This document shows, piece by piece, positions 11,931 through 24,510 of a stretch of 64,000 nucleotides of DNA (the stretch's first letter is position 1; every line of letters starts with the position of its first letter). The translations under genes and the position numbers were made by a program. The DNA comes from Cryptomeria japonica (Eukaryota > Streptophyta > Pinopsida > Cupressales > Cupressaceae): contig NC_081414.1 in the NCBI RefSeq assembly GCF_030272615.1, forward strand, positions 231,323,733-231,387,732. Reading direction: 5' to 3'. The notes under the pieces are model-generated. The model had not been told where the DNA came from and made no database searches. It was given only the letters and a program-made list of their open reading frames with translations.

Positions 11931-12237
11931 GTTCATTACATGAATAAATCTTTAGAACGAACTTATGTCTTACTTAGCACAGCTGTAAGAATCTGTCATA
12001 ATCATGTATGCAACACTGTATATATATTTCATCTCTCCTAGCCTGTTTGTAGGACTCCACTCCGGATCTCCAGGTGTTATTATGCTAGCCTACCCTTCTA
12101 AATGATAATTAGTGTTATAGCTTTACATAATTTTGGTGATGTTAAAATTATTTTTTCCTTATACATAGATAGGACTTTTATTTTCTGGGCAATCACAGGA
12201 AGGGACATTACATTATAGATTGGATGGATGGTTGATC

Positions 12238-13118
12238 TGTTGGAAATATTGTTGTCATTGATGTCAAATGAGAGAAGAACAAAATCGCTGCCATCATATT
12301 GCTGTTGTTAGTGAAGGAAATCATATGCCTTAACACGTAACAATGGGGGCTTAAAAGTGTGAAGGCCAAAGGCCACAAATTGCATCATTCCAAAGAAATA
12401 CTAAAATCATCAAGGCTCTTAAAAGATGGTCGGTTTTACCTTAAGGCAGCACTTAAATTAAATCAAAATTATTATTTAAATGAGGTCGACCCCCCTTGAG
12501 GAAAAAATATAATTCTAAATGAGGCCGACCCCCTTTGAGGAATTGCCCCTCTTGGAGTAGACACCTCCTTTGGAAGGATCACCCCTCTTGGGTGAAGAGG
12601 CACAAAGAGGGTATAAAAGAAGGTGAGTGGGGGCAAAGAAAAGTAAGCAATAAATGTAATATTTCCAATTGAAGCAAATTTTTTAAAGAAGAGAATATAT
12701 GTGAAGAAGTTAAAAGCAAATTTTATGAAGGAGATTCAAATGATCATCATCCATTAAAGAAGCAATATTCAAGGAGGCGAAAATTTTGTTCATTTGGGAG
12801 TTTTCGCCTCTCAATAGAAGAGATTGATGTCTCTTGCTAAGTTGGTTCTTAGTAGTGGGGATCAGTGTCACCAACGGGTTTGTGCCTACAAAGATTTTTT
12901 GAGAGATTTTTATTTTTTGTGGCTAGATTTGGCTAGTAGATCCAAGCAATCCTTCTCTACGGTTTTCTCTCAAAAGGGTTTCCACATAAATCTTGTGTTT
13001 GCTAGTTGTTAGATCTTATTTAATTTCTTTATAGTGGTTGTTGAATTTCAATAAGTAAAAGATTGTCTTATACTGATTCAAGCCCCCCCCCCACCACAGT
13101 ATAAGTGTGTGCTCACCA
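12238..13118 (+). mobile_element. copia-type solo LTR, TSD TGATC
   Basis: It runs from TGTTGGAAATATTG to GTGTGCTCACCA and is flanked by TGATC on both sides (12233-12237 and 13119-13123). The TGTTGGAAAT...GATGTCAAATG start and the C-run (13083-13092) near the end are typical of SIRE/Maximus-like copia LTRs. A TATA box lies at 12612-12618 (TATAAAA). It is non-coding, and the 62-codon ORF inside it is not credible. Confidence 0.82.
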
Positions 13119-13123
13119 TGATC

Positions 13124-13514
13124 AAGGATTCAGATTGATTTGAAGGATCAAGGGTTGGGATCGATTGAGAGGATTGGTAGAAGAAGCTTCCAAGTATCAC
13201 CTTGTGATTGGTGCACCTGAAGAGGTCCAAGATTAAAGGGATTTGGATAGCCAAGATTCTCTTCGAAAAGGATTAAGGGTGAAGAACTAAAAGGACCTTT
13301 ATTGAAATCCAAAAAGTCATTTTTTTGAGACATCTGAAATGCTAGGATTTTCTTGGAGGAATCGATGGATGGGATTCGATGAGAAAAAATTGTGGGGAAG
13401 TGGGAAGTATGGGCCATGTACATAAATGGCATGTACAAGTTTGTGAGAAGTAAGGGCATTTGACCCAAATTCCTTGTAGGAGGACATTAAAGAGCCTTAA
13501 ATTTCAAGGATGCA
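13124..13514. other. spacer before the second gypsy element
   Basis: No gene can be supported. The minus-strand ORF of 106 codons (13148-13468) has no recognisable motif. The sequence may be the leader of the decayed gypsy element that follows, into whose 5' side the solo LTRs inserted. Confidence 0.4.
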
Positions 13515-15908
13515 ATGCCCAAAAACAAATTCTACTCCAAGAATGCACCACCACTTCAGCATAGGAATCCTCCTAAGAAAAGTTTCCCTCAACCTAAGGT
13601 GCTATTCCCAAAACCAAACAAGGTTGAGGAGTCCAGAAATGAACTAAGAAGAAAAAAATTATGCTTTAGTTGTAGAACCATGGCAGCCAAGTCACAAGGA
13701 TTTGGGAAAGGGGCAAATACATTACATAAAAGTGGTTTTCGACGAGGATTAGGGAGTAGATGAGCTGGAGCTTGAGCCTTAGGTTATTGTGGATGAGTTT
13801 GAGCATGAGGACCAAGGAGGAGAGCATCCAAGCACACCTGCAACACTTTCAAGAGGGCCTAGATATCACTCTTAGTGTTAGAGGAGTTTTACAAGAAAAA
13901 AGAGTGATGGTATTGATCAATATTAGGGCCACCCACAACTTCATTGATTAAGGGTTGGTGGCTAAGATGGGTTTGAGGATAGAAGATTTCGAAGAGTTAA
14001 ATGTTACAAGAGTGGATGAGAATACTATTCCATGAAATCAAAGTATTCAACAATTGAAGTTGACTCAAGGAGGACAAAAGATGTGAGATGACTTATATGT
14101 GATTGGCATTGGTGAGATTGAATTGGTATTGGGAGTGCAATGGTTGCACTCACTTGGCAAATACATACAAAATTATCAGATCTTAGAATTGAAGTTCAAA
14201 TCTAATAGGAAGTAGTTCTTTGTGGCCTTTCCAATGGGGGTCCTATGATGGTTTCAGCCAAGAGGATGGAGAGAGATTTTCATACAGACCAAGTGGCTTG
14301 GGTAGCAGAGTGCTTGATTATAGATACAAGTCCATCCAAGGATGGGAGGTCCTACCATGTTGATATTTAGTTCATCTTGGATAAACACGGCGAGGTATTC
14401 GACAAAATTCCTCCTATTTTACCATTGAATAGGGACTTTCAGCATGTGATTGAGCTTGAGGAAGCAGCAAAACCCGTCAATACTACTCCTTACCAAAACC
14501 CTAGGAGATACAAGGAGATTAAGAAGGCAATTAAAGAGTTATTGCACATGGGGCAAATACAACCTAATTTCAAACCATTTGCTTCATCTATGGTGTTGGT
14601 TAAGAAAAAAATGGGACTATGAGGATGTGTATTGATTATAGAGCCCTCAACAAAAAGACGATCAAGAATCACTACCCCATACCCAAGATCAATGAGTCGA
14701 TAGATGAGCTTCATGGTGCAGTGTACTACAAGATTGACTTATGGTAAGGTTATCATAAGATAAGGGCTAGAGATGAGAATGTGCACAAAACAAATTTGAA
14801 GTGTCACCACAGGAACTATGAGTTCTTAGTTATCCCACCAATCAATATGCATGAATCAAGCATTTATTTTACAATTGAGGAAACTTGTGCTAGTTTTCTA
14901 TGATGACAATCTTGATTTTCAGTAAGACATAGGAGGATCACTTTAGGCACATAGATGAGATCCTTGGCATACTTGAGCAGCATTCATTCTAGGCCAAGGC
15001 ATCCAAATGTAAGTTTGGTTTGATTGACATATTATATTCAGGATATAAGATAAAGCTCGACAAGTTAGCATGGATGAGGAAAAAATCAAGGCAATAGAGG
15101 ATTGGCCTAGACAAGGAAATTTGTCACAATTGAGGGGATTTGTGGGACTTTGCAGCTACTATCAAAGGTTTGTGAAGGGTTTCTCATAGCTTACAACCCC
15201 ATTGATGGATTTGTCAAAGAAAGGGGTCTTCTATTTGACAACTTCAACCAAAAGATCTTTTGACAATTTTAAGGAGGTAATGAGTTCATGTCCTATTTTG
15301 GCTATTTCAGATTTCTCACTTCCTCTTGTTTTAGAATGTAATGCATCAAGAGAGGGGATTAAAGCAGTCTTGATGCAGAATAAACACCCCATAGCATTTG
15401 AGATTAGGAAGCTCAAGGACACAACAAAGAACTTTTCTATTTACAACAAGATGTTAGCCATCATGAGTGCATTGTCCAAAGTCACGATACTTGGTTTGTG
15501 GGAGTTTGTGGTGAAAACGGATCATAACAGCTTGAAATTCTTCCTCAATCAAAAGGACTTGAAAGATAGATAGCAAAAATGGGTAAGATGTAAGCCTATG
15601 ATTTTGACATTGAGTATGTTAAGGAAAGAATAATATGGTAGGAAACCTTATTTATGCTCTATGACTGACATATCTATTGATTGGAAAGGCTTCTATAATT
15701 ACTGAATATGCCAAGAGCACATTTCTTATTGACATTTTAGATGGGAAGTTACAAGATGACAAGTACAAAGTGGATGATGAGCTTATCCTATGAAGAGTAG
15801 TGCATATCTTGTACCAAAATCAAAGGTGAAAGAGAGAAAATTGAGGGCATGTCACCACACCAAAATATTAAGCAAGGGAGCATTTTTCATGGAAGGGGCT
15901 CAAAGTGC
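13515..15908 (+). pseudogene. decayed gypsy gag-pol (protease, RT, RNase H, start of integrase)
   Basis: Remnants occur in the correct order. A gag end with KKLCFSC near 13655 is followed by a protease remnant ATHNFID at about 13930-13951, where the catalytic Asp-Thr-Gly is no longer intact. The pre-RT block (14377-14622) has HVIELEEAAKP. The RT shows [13 protein letters not shown] near 14630-14665, and RNase H (15202-15573) shows LECNASREGIK and KTDHNSL. An integrase start (FSWKGLK) lies near 15880-15900. Many stops and frameshifts separate the pieces. The coding match ends abruptly near 15908, where another sequence starting TGTCTCCTCC joins. It is related to the 0.95 kb element but older. 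Confidence 0.88.
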
Positions 15909-16800
15909 CATGTCTCCTCCGTATAGGAGCAATAAAATTTTAATTTACTAACAATATAATATTATTATTAATAAAGATAAATTAAAAATATTTAAAAATA
16001 AATTAGCTGGGTCAGCCCGCATTATAAAGTAATAAGTTTAAATATTTGAATTTTCTTTTGGAGCCGACTTGCGGACTTTAGGGCCCAAGTACAGACACAT
16101 ATAAAAGAGCGAATGTTTTGACATATATCATCATCCATTTTTTATTTGTCATTGCAATTTGCATAATATCTACACTTGGAACAAAACCCTGACAGGTGGG
16201 AATTCACTTGAGCTTATTTGAATTTGCTAATTCCAGATCTGTGGTGGCAAAGGAGAAGGTTTTGAGAGAATTTTCCAACAAACAACATTTCAAACAGAAA
16301 CCCTATTGTGTTGATCAAGAATTTGTGAACAAATCACATTAGGGCAAAAGTTGTAGAAGGGTGATATCAATTCCACAACAAATTGTCAGCCTGTGACTTG
16401 CACACCAGATCAGATTGAAACAACAGATTTAAGTGGCAGCTTTTAAGTCCATGGCAAGCGTGCTAGATCAGCTAGATGAACAGATTTAAGTGGGCTTTGA
16501 GTGGAACACTACAAACCCTCAACTTGTCTGAAGCAATCTATATTCACTAACAGTCCAAGAAGCCATAATGCATCATACCAACATTAGTGGTCTGGTACTA
16601 ATATGCTAAAGATGAAACTGAAATAGTAATCGATTGAATGAATTACAAAGGAGATGAAATCTCCTTCAAAAAAAACAGTGACAAACAATGTTTCTAAAAT
16701 AGAAAGAATCGTGAACGAAAGCAAGAATAGAAAATTACTAAAACTAACTAAAGTAACTAAAATACATAAACGCCCATTATATGCTATATATTAACAATAC
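15909..16800 (+). other. LTR-like non-coding sequence
   Basis: It begins TGTCTCCTCC at 15911, exactly where the gypsy integrase homology stops. A TATA box lies at 16100-16106 and a leader-like sequence follows, so it looks like an LTR or part of one inserted in the older gypsy copy. I could not fix its right end or a target duplication. The right part (about 16400-16800) should include the 3' LTR of the minus-strand copia element. Confidence 0.4.
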
Positions 16801-19560
16801 TACTTTAATACCCTCCCTTAATGGTCATTCTACTAAATACACCAAGTTCCTAAATTGTACAAACTTGTCTAGGCTCAAAGACTTGGCTAGAATGTCTATG
16901 GTCTAATCCTTAGTTGGAACATGCTGCAACACCATAGATCCATCTTCAAGAAGCTATCGTATGAAGTGACAATGAAGCTCTACATGCTTTGTTCGCTCAT
17001 GAAAGACTAGATTTTTGGCAAGCTTTAGCACCCCTTGATTGTCACAAAACAAGGTTGAAGACCCTGCTTGAGACATTTTCATGTCAAAAAGCATCATCCA
17101 TAGCCATACTACCTCACATGCTACTTTAATAGTTCCCCGATACTTTGCTTCTTATTGGTCCATGTGACTGCACTCATGCCAAGATTGAAGACATATCATC
17201 TATAGATTTTGCCCAATTTGAGTCTATAAAACCGATTAGCCAAGGATCTTTTCTTCTGCTATATAGAATGCCAAAGTAAAGTGTCCCTTTCACATATCTC
17301 AGTACACGCTTTGCTACAACCCAATGTTTATCCTTAGGGGTTGTCATGAAATGAAATGAGAGATGTAGCTCATAGCATAACTTAGATTAAGTCTAGTTAT
17401 CAAATAGATGAGGTTGCCAACTAGTTGCTTGGATTTTGACTCATTCACCACTAGTGAATCTGATTTGGCTAAAAGTTTTAACCCTTTCTCCATAGGTGTA
17501 GATGAAGGTTTGCAATTCGTCTCCTGAACTTGTCCACCAAACTCCTTGCATACTTTGATTGAGAAATGAAGATACTACCACCAATCTACCAAACCTCTAC
17601 ATCGAGACAATAATGCAAAAAACCCAAATCGATCATATCAAAAGCCTGGCACAAATTCAATTTGATCTGCTCAAGCAAATGTGCCCCATTACCAATAATG
17701 ATGATATCAACCACATAGATAACAAGAATAATGATGTCATTAGTAGTGCTCTTAACATACAAGTTGGGATCGGAAAGTCTCTAAAAGCCCTGTGCAGCCA
17801 AATATTTGTCAATCTTAATGTACCATGGCTTGGGGGCCTGCTTTAGGCCCTAATAACCTTCACCAATCTACATGCGTGGTGCTCTTTGCCTACAACTTTG
17901 AAACCTTGAGGCTACATCATGTATACCTCTTCCTCCAAATCACCATTGAGGAAGGCACTCTTCATGTCCATTTGATGGACTTCCCAGCCACATTGTGTTG
18001 CAATGGTTAGAACTAGTTAGATGGTTCTCATCTTTGCTATAGGAGCAAAGGTCTCCTCATAATCAATTCCTTTTCTCTGTGAGAACGCTTTGGCCACCAA
18101 CTGAGCTTTGTATTTATCAAGAGTTTCATCAACTTTGTATTTTACTTTGTAGACCCATTTACAACCAATGGGTTCCTTGCCTGGTGGAAGATCTGACAAA
18201 ACCCAACTGTTGTTATTCAAAAGACTATGATACTCAACTTCCATAGCCTTTTCCCATTCAAATTTACCTTTCACCTCTGAATAATCCTGAAGTTCATAAA
18301 CCCTCTGAATGTTATCCATAAGAGAAAAATTGGCTGTACTCTTCTTGCTCTTGCCTCTAGATGATCTACCCTCAACAAGTTCATCATCCCAAACATTACA
18401 AATGAGATTTTCCCACCACTTAGGCTGAAGAGTAGATCCATCTTCCAAATCAAGACGATGATCATGACTTGGGCTGCTTGGAATTAAATCATCTGGATGT
18501 TGATCTAGGTTGTCTTGAGGGAAATTTGCTTGAATAGGATCGTGCCTAGGAGATTCCACATGTTCAAAATCATCAAAATCCCTCCCTTTAGGTGGAGCTA
18601 ATGGAAGCCTAACACCCAAATCTTTAGTCTACATAGGCTGATCATCTAGATTCTTGATGGGAGAAGAGAGTTGAAAGGGCCCACCTTCTTCATCAAAAAC
18701 GTCTTAGCTGAAAGTGAGAAGATTAGTGTCCACATCAAACAACCGATATAGGCTTTATGATTGTCACTGTAGCTTGCAAGCATCAACTTCTGACTTTTGG
18801 AATCTAGTTTGGTTCTCTTGGCCTCTGGAATCCAAACATATGTTGTTGAACCAAAAAACTTTGAGATGGCTGATTTTTGGTTTACTCCCACACCAAGCTT
18901 CGGCTGGGGTCATATTCTTGACAACCTATGTGGGAGACCGGTTAAGAAGCTATACTGTAGTGTACACTACCTGAACCCAAAACTTCTTAGGAACATTTAT
19001 GTTCTCCAACATTCAATGGGCCATTTCTATAATAGTATGGTTCCTCTGCTCAACAACACCATTCTACTGAGGGGTATAGGGTGTGGTAAGTTGATGCTTA
19101 ATATCATGTTTAGCATAGAATTTGGTGAATTCGTTGGAGCAAAATTCACCCCCATTATCTAACCTAAGAATTATGATCTGACATCTTGACTCTTTTTCAA
19201 CTAATGCTTTAAACTCTAGGATTCATTAAAAACATCTAATTTTTCCTTTAGGAAAAACACCCACATTTTCCTACTAAAATCATCAACAAGAGAAAATACC
19301 TAGCACCAATGACCAATGCAATTTTCATTGGTCCACAAACATCTACATGAACCAACTGTAGGATCTTGGATGCTCTCCAAGCTTGTTCGTCTGAAAATGG
19401 AGTTTAATGTTGCATCCCTAAAAGTTTGATGTTGCTTCCCTACTTGGCAAGCTACACTGTGTATCTTCTCGTCAACAAGAAGACAAGTGCCATTTAAAGC
19501 TTTCCAACAAGGTGGAAGTGAAGTTACCTCAAGCAAGAACAAAGCTTTAAATGCCAATAT
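16801..19560 (-). pseudogene. Ty1/copia pol remnant (integrase, RT, RNase H)
   Basis: On the minus strand the copia order is integrase, RT, RNase H. The pre-integrase and integrase start show ACQVGKQHQTF (about 19460-19430), and the integrase end lies in 18891-18646. RT begins at 18170 with PIGCKWVYKVKYK and YEETFAPIAKMRTI. RNase H near 17150-16950 shows EAKYRGT, FCDNQGVLKLAKN and RTKHVELHCHFIR. Frameshifts and stops are frequent. A purine-rich tract (AAGGGAGGG on the minus strand, 16810-16818) marks the likely polypurine tract and the start of the 3' LTR. gag is not recognisable. The element lies inside the presumed second intron of the ABC1K gene, in the same orientation. Confidence 0.87.
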
Positions 19561-20340
19561 GTATATTAGAGAAATGCATGCAAGTCATAAGAAAGCAGAA
19601 GGCTCACTTTTGGATTGTAGCAATCAACCTTTGCCTACATTCTTGGAGACTGCAGATTTTATTAGTGCTTTGAGTAAATGATGGTGGAAAAGAGGACAGG
19701 GACAGATGAGAAGTTTGGTTAGTCTTTTATTCCTCATCTATTAATGTTTTTTGTGCATGGCAATAACAAAACAGAAATGGAAAGAGGTTATCAAGGCAGA
19801 TAGAGACAAGTGAATTATGTACTTGTAGGTATGATATGGCAAACAGAGGTAATAAGTGCAATACATAATGGATAGAAAGAAGGGGAGTGAGTGTTGATGA
19901 CGTAGGACAAAAATGAAGAGGCACTGGGGGCAATGGACAGAGAAGGGTAAGTGAGCGTCGATAAAGCAGGACAGAAATGGCAGGATGGAAATAATGAGGT
20001 TAGAATACAATTTTCCCATATTGCAGTTTACAAAAATAATAGATGCAGATGCCTATAACTTAGGAAATAAAGTCTGGGAGAATTGGAAAAACAAAAATAA
20101 GTGGAGATAAGAGAAAAGGGATAATCAGAAATGGCAGGATGAAAATAACAGGATTACAATAAAGTTTCCCATATTTCAGTATATAGAAATAATAGATGCA
20201 AACACCTATACCTTAGGAAACAAAGGCCAAGATAATTGAAAAAAAATAAAGAATGCAGAAAAATAAGTGGAGACAAAAAAAATGGGATAATTTGAATGCA
20301 CAATAGGACGATGGTGATAGCTATGCTGAACTTTTTAAAT
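19561..20340. other. non-coding, short tandem duplications
   Basis: No gene. The stretch holds a 154-bp duplication described separately and, before it, a diverged repeat of about 63 bp (19884-19947 and 19948-20010). It is probably decayed repeat DNA within the presumed intron. Confidence 0.5.
19970..20280. repeat. tandem duplication, period about 154 bp
   Basis: The phrase AGAAATGGCAGGATG recurs at about 19974 and 20127, followed in both copies by AATAATAGATGCA, CACCTATA- or GCCTATA-type phrases and AAAATAAGTGGAGA. The copies are diverged. Confidence 0.7.
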
Positions 20341-21057
20341 TTGTGTGTTTGTTTTGTTTGTTATTTAAAATCTGTTTTTGATATCACATTGTGAACTAGA
20401 GTACTTTCCTATAATAGACAAGGAATGCATGCCCGCTTATACAAGTGGTTGAACACCATTGAATGAAGAAGAGCTCCATATGTAACATTTATATTCTTAC
20501 ATAATCTCATATATGATACCTTTTAATCAAGGGAGATGTCTCTTAATCATGATTATTTAAGATTATTATATATGTACTAATTATACGTTTAGTTTCAGTT
20601 ATAAATTATAAGATTAATATTATTTTACTTCTAACCCTAGCTATAGCATTGCACTCAAAGATATCGATTTTCATTTAGCCGGCATTTTGTATAATTGTAT
20701 TTGATTTACTTCCCCTAGAACTATTCTATTATTTAGGTTTATAGTTTTTCAGTTTACATCACTAAAACTTTTTAGTTATTTAATTCTAAATATTCTATGC
20801 TTTAGATAAAAAGCAATTACATATGTTTAAATACAAATATATCCTTTTATTGCATATCTTAATTACTGGCCATATGATGCAAGCTCCATAACTGATACAT
20901 TCTCTTGACATGCTAGTGTTTCTGTTTGCATTTCTTATTTTGGTAATTTCCCTTTCCATTCTTGAAAGGGATTTTGGAAAAATAAGGGCATGAAAAAATT
21001 CAGAACAGACAAAAGCAGAAAAAATGGAAGTGGATCCAACCCTCAACTCATTCTTAC
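20341..21057 (-). other. start of intron 2 of the ABC1K gene
   Basis: The sequence is AT-rich and directly follows the donor GTAAGAATG (minus strand, from 21057). I searched the minus strand to the left by eye for the next kinase exon, which should carry the VAVK-type lysine, and did not find it. The intron may therefore continue beyond position 1. Confidence 0.55.
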
Positions 21058-21255
21058 CTGTCCAAGCGAAGCGGCAGCAACAGGTTCAGATGATATTTCT
21101 TTCAATACTTCTTCCACTGGCCTACCTAGTCCCTCTTCAATCAATTGCTTTGCTACTTCATTTGAAAATGGGGGTACTCTATCTTGAAGCTTTTGCAGTT
21201 CCCCAAGATATGCAACTGGCAGAATATCAGGCCGTATACTTAGAGCTTGTCCTAT
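21058..21255 (-). CDS. ABC1K atypical kinase, exon 2
   Basis: This is a 198-bp exon of 66 codons in phase 0, read from 21255 to 21058. It is bounded by an acceptor (GATGTGAACAG just before) and a donor (CAG|GTAAGAATG). It starts [13 protein letters not shown], completing the KxGQ motif whose lysine ends exon 1, and it ends in PVAAASLGQ. KxGQ and the alanine-rich AAAS loop are the hallmarks of the ABC1/UbiB (COQ8/ADCK) kinase fold, where they replace the usual P-loop and shape the atypical nucleotide site. The middle holds the conserved LGELQKLQD...AKQLIEE segment. Similarity in memory is closest to plastid ABC1K proteins (ABC1K1/PGR6-like), but the exact paralogue is not certain. The plus-strand ORFs over this exon are shadows. 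Confidence 0.92.
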
Positions 21256-22093
21256 CTGTTCACATCAAAATAAAAAATATGTTTTTTTTAATGTGCACTG
21301 CCCATAGCATAAAATTACAATTTCTAACAAAGGTTAGTTCTTGTCATAAGACCTTCTTTACCTACAACATCAGAAAAAAAATATCATCACATAATTTTGT
21401 TGTGCATAAAGTGACTCCCAAGTACAAAAAACTCCGTCTACAAATGTCCCTTGGAATAATACAGTGAAAGACTAGTAAATGGCTCAAGCGACCAAGGGTC
21501 ATAAGCTAATCCTAAATAAGGCTAAAAATGCACTTTAGGTAAAGAAAATATGAACCACAACAATAAGACTCCATCAAATAGGGTGTTTGCAATGCTAAAC
21601 AGATCTATGGGGATGAAAACAAAGCACAAATGTCAAGTTTTGAACCACCCATGTCTCATTTGGCTATACTATACAAGCTTCTTGCTCAACATCAAACTTA
21701 TATTCAGACTTTAAGACTGCAAATGACTTGTTCTATTGCCTCAAGGGTCATAGACTCACAATGTCATAGTCAATGACTTAATACCAATCAAGTATCAAAA
21801 TATCTTCACATTCATTGGAATTTTTACATTCTGTCCTATTTAACTTGTGTTTTCAGCTCGGATAGCTTAATGAATCAGATGCTTATCTAGCTAATCTAAT
21901 ATTAGAATGTAAATACTATTTAAGTTTACTGTGCTTATACTTCATAAAATAGCTATTTGAAATGATTATAATCATCTAAAGGCATGCATTCAAATTAACA
22001 TCTCATGATTGATTGAGATTTCAAATTACCTTAAACTTCTATTTTCGTTCAAGGGCCTCTCTATTCCCATGAGCCAAACATTTAAATAATTTG

Positions 22094-22426
22094 TGTTGGT
22101 GTGAATATGGTATGTTACCTAGCTATTTTCACTTTAGGGCCTATTCACACCTAGTTGATTAGGCTTAGTTGGGTTATTCACTTTTTGTGTCTCGTATCAT
22201 AAGATAAGACACTTGTCATGATCTTAGTATGTCCTAGGGTTTCATCATTGTCTTTATAACAAGGATTTCATCATAGTGTGTTGTACCAGTTCCATTTTGC
22301 ATCTAATTAGTTATCTAGCTTCATAGCATTTCGATTGCTTCTCTCTTGTGTGAAAGGTTGTTTTGATTGCAAGTGATCCTTGGGCTATTGTGAGGTTGAT
22401 AAAAAACTCTTAAATGGTATCAGAAT
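22094..22426 (+). mobile_element. copia-type LTR with primer binding site
   Basis: An LTR-like segment starts TGTTGGTGTGAATATGG and ends just before TGGTATCAGAATC (22415-22427). That site is close to the TGGTATCAGAGC primer binding site complementary to initiator methionine tRNA. The sequence to about 24.4 kb could be its decayed internal region: several plus-strand ORFs of 60-85 codons occur there (22414-22653, 23046-23294, 23646-23900), but none shows a motif I recognise. A matching 3' LTR was not found. Confidence 0.5.
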
Positions 22427-24510
22427 CAAAGATCTGCAATTCCTTTCCCTCTTTTGGAGAGTTTCGGCCAAATGCTTTATACAGTGCATCAAAATGCAAA
22501 ACAAACTTCACAATTGAGCTCAAAAAGCCCAAAAACCTACAAATCAATATAAAATTCAATAGAGCTTGGTGCCAAAAAAAAATTGGAGCTATTTTTGTGG
22601 ATTCAAAGAATTTCACGCAAACAAATGAATACAATTCTATATGGTCGCCATAGCATCGTCAGGTTGTTTGTCACCATCACTGCAGGAAATTGGCATATTC
22701 ACAAATATTCTCTGCACCACTGCTATGTTATCCAAAGTAGAAAATCCATTCTTAGGGTGACATCAACATAGAGTCAACAAACTATCAAAGGTTTTAAGCC
22801 ACGATCATATTGTCAACCATGGGCCAAAGCTAAAGGTCTGAACACACAAGGGCATGGTCAGGTGAACACCCAAACCTCAAGTCATTATCAGGCAAAGGGC
22901 TACATTATTCAACTATGCCACCACAAATCGCATCGCCCCTAACCTCCACCACACTGCCTCCCAATTTGCCGACATCACGCCACCGATTCCAACCATCCTA
23001 GAGGTGCCACCACAGAGCCGCCCAAATAGTGGCTAGCACTTTTTTATGCCATTAAGGAGCAAATTTTTTAGAACCATAACTTACACATACGATGTTGATT
23101 TTTCAAAAATAAATAACCATTGGAAAGCTAGTTCCGAGCACTACACAGCCATCCACTTGGTTTTTCCTAATTTTGCTTCAAGTACCCATTATTTAAATTT
23201 GAAGTCAAATTATCTATTGATTTGTACTTTAGATATTTTACAAAATATGGGGCCATTTTTTATGCTACAAAGTTTCCAATTTCACATGTATTAACCTCTA
23301 ATCTATCTATGACTCCATCATTGTAAAATCATGGGTTTTTCAATTCATCCTTCCATAATCACCATGAACAAAGGGAATTATAAGTCTTGACAAGATGGCA
23401 TCTTAAAACATCCTAGGTGACTTCATTTCTTGCCCCATCTCTATGGACTTGTCGCTAAACCAAGTAGACCTGATTGGAAAAAAACTGAGGATATCAAGAA
23501 TGATCATCTAATTCAGTTAATTAGTAGTAGAGTTGATTTTGACATTTATTATATCTCATAGATTGAGTGTCCACACACCCTTTGAACCAAAATTTGGTAG
23601 ATCTTTGTAGACCCACATCTCTGTCCATTCCTAGATGATCCTATTATGGACAGTATTTTACCCCTTGATCATTGCGATAACCTACCATTTGATGATAATA
23701 AAAAAGAGCGACTTGATTATTTGGCAAGTCTTGAGAGCTGTGATGACATTAAGGCTTCACCTTATGCTTGTTTGCCTCCTAAAGAGATCTTTATTGGTTC
23801 CTTGGCTTCTGTGATTCCTAATCCAGATTCAAAGGCTTCAACTTCTTTATCTAGGTATCTAGGTGGAATGACCCACAACACTCACCTTGTATTTGACTGA
23901 TCACTATTGGGAAGGTGTTCATTCTCTAAACTATATCACAGAATATGCTAATTTTAGCTGAGGAGGTTCACATTTTTGGCATCTTGATCCGTTGCTTGTT
24001 TTCTCACGACTTAATCATATATTGAGAATAATCAAGAAAACTTAATTTGTTTATCTAATCTTTAGATTAATTAGTTTTGGTATAAATCTATCAAAGACTA
24101 ATAAGGACCTTCTTTATTGTCTCAAGTTTCTTATCATAAAAGAGTGTAGTAAAAGTTTGCAGTTTGCACAGACATGTACAAACATCAAGTCATAGATTTT
24201 TGGTCAAGTTTCCAAGCTTGGATTATGTTGACTTCTACCTGCGATTCTTGATTCAAAATCTGATATATTTGTTCAGCACCTCGAAAGAAGAATTAAATGG
24301 TTATATGCATCCTTTCTCTATTACTTCTTGGACTTGTTTCTTGACTTCAATATTCCAAAGAAGCTTAATCTATATGGGGATCTAAATAGTGCTTCAGTAT
24401 GGTTCAAGTTAAATTTGATGGTCTACAATTTGGGGTAGGGGTCTAATTGCCGGGCAATTTAGATCACCATTGTGTTTAAATTTGGTCTCTACTTCTATCC
24501 ATATTGTGGG
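22427..24510. other. decayed repeat sequence in intron 1
   Basis: No gene is supported. The ORF at 23646-23900 (DSILPLDHCDNLPFDDNK) reads like degraded coding sequence, perhaps of the same LTR element, but I cannot assign it. Confidence 0.35.

Larger units (their letters stand above)
10542..12212 (+). mobile_element. solo LTR, TSD TTATA
   Basis: It runs from TGTAATATCCCC to AGGGACATTACA and is flanked by TTATA on both sides (10537-10541 and 12213-12217). The ends form an 11-12 bp inverted repeat. A TATA box at 10719-10725 about 180 bp in sets the orientation as plus. A partial internal duplication of about 200 bp lies around 11580-11930. There is no coding content. Confidence 0.85.

Noticed and set aside
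13148-13468. 106-codon minus-strand ORF
   Set aside because: No recognisable domain; it lies in probable retroelement leader sequence.
21024-21467. 147-codon plus-strand ORF
   Set aside because: It is the antisense shadow of ABC1K exon 2.
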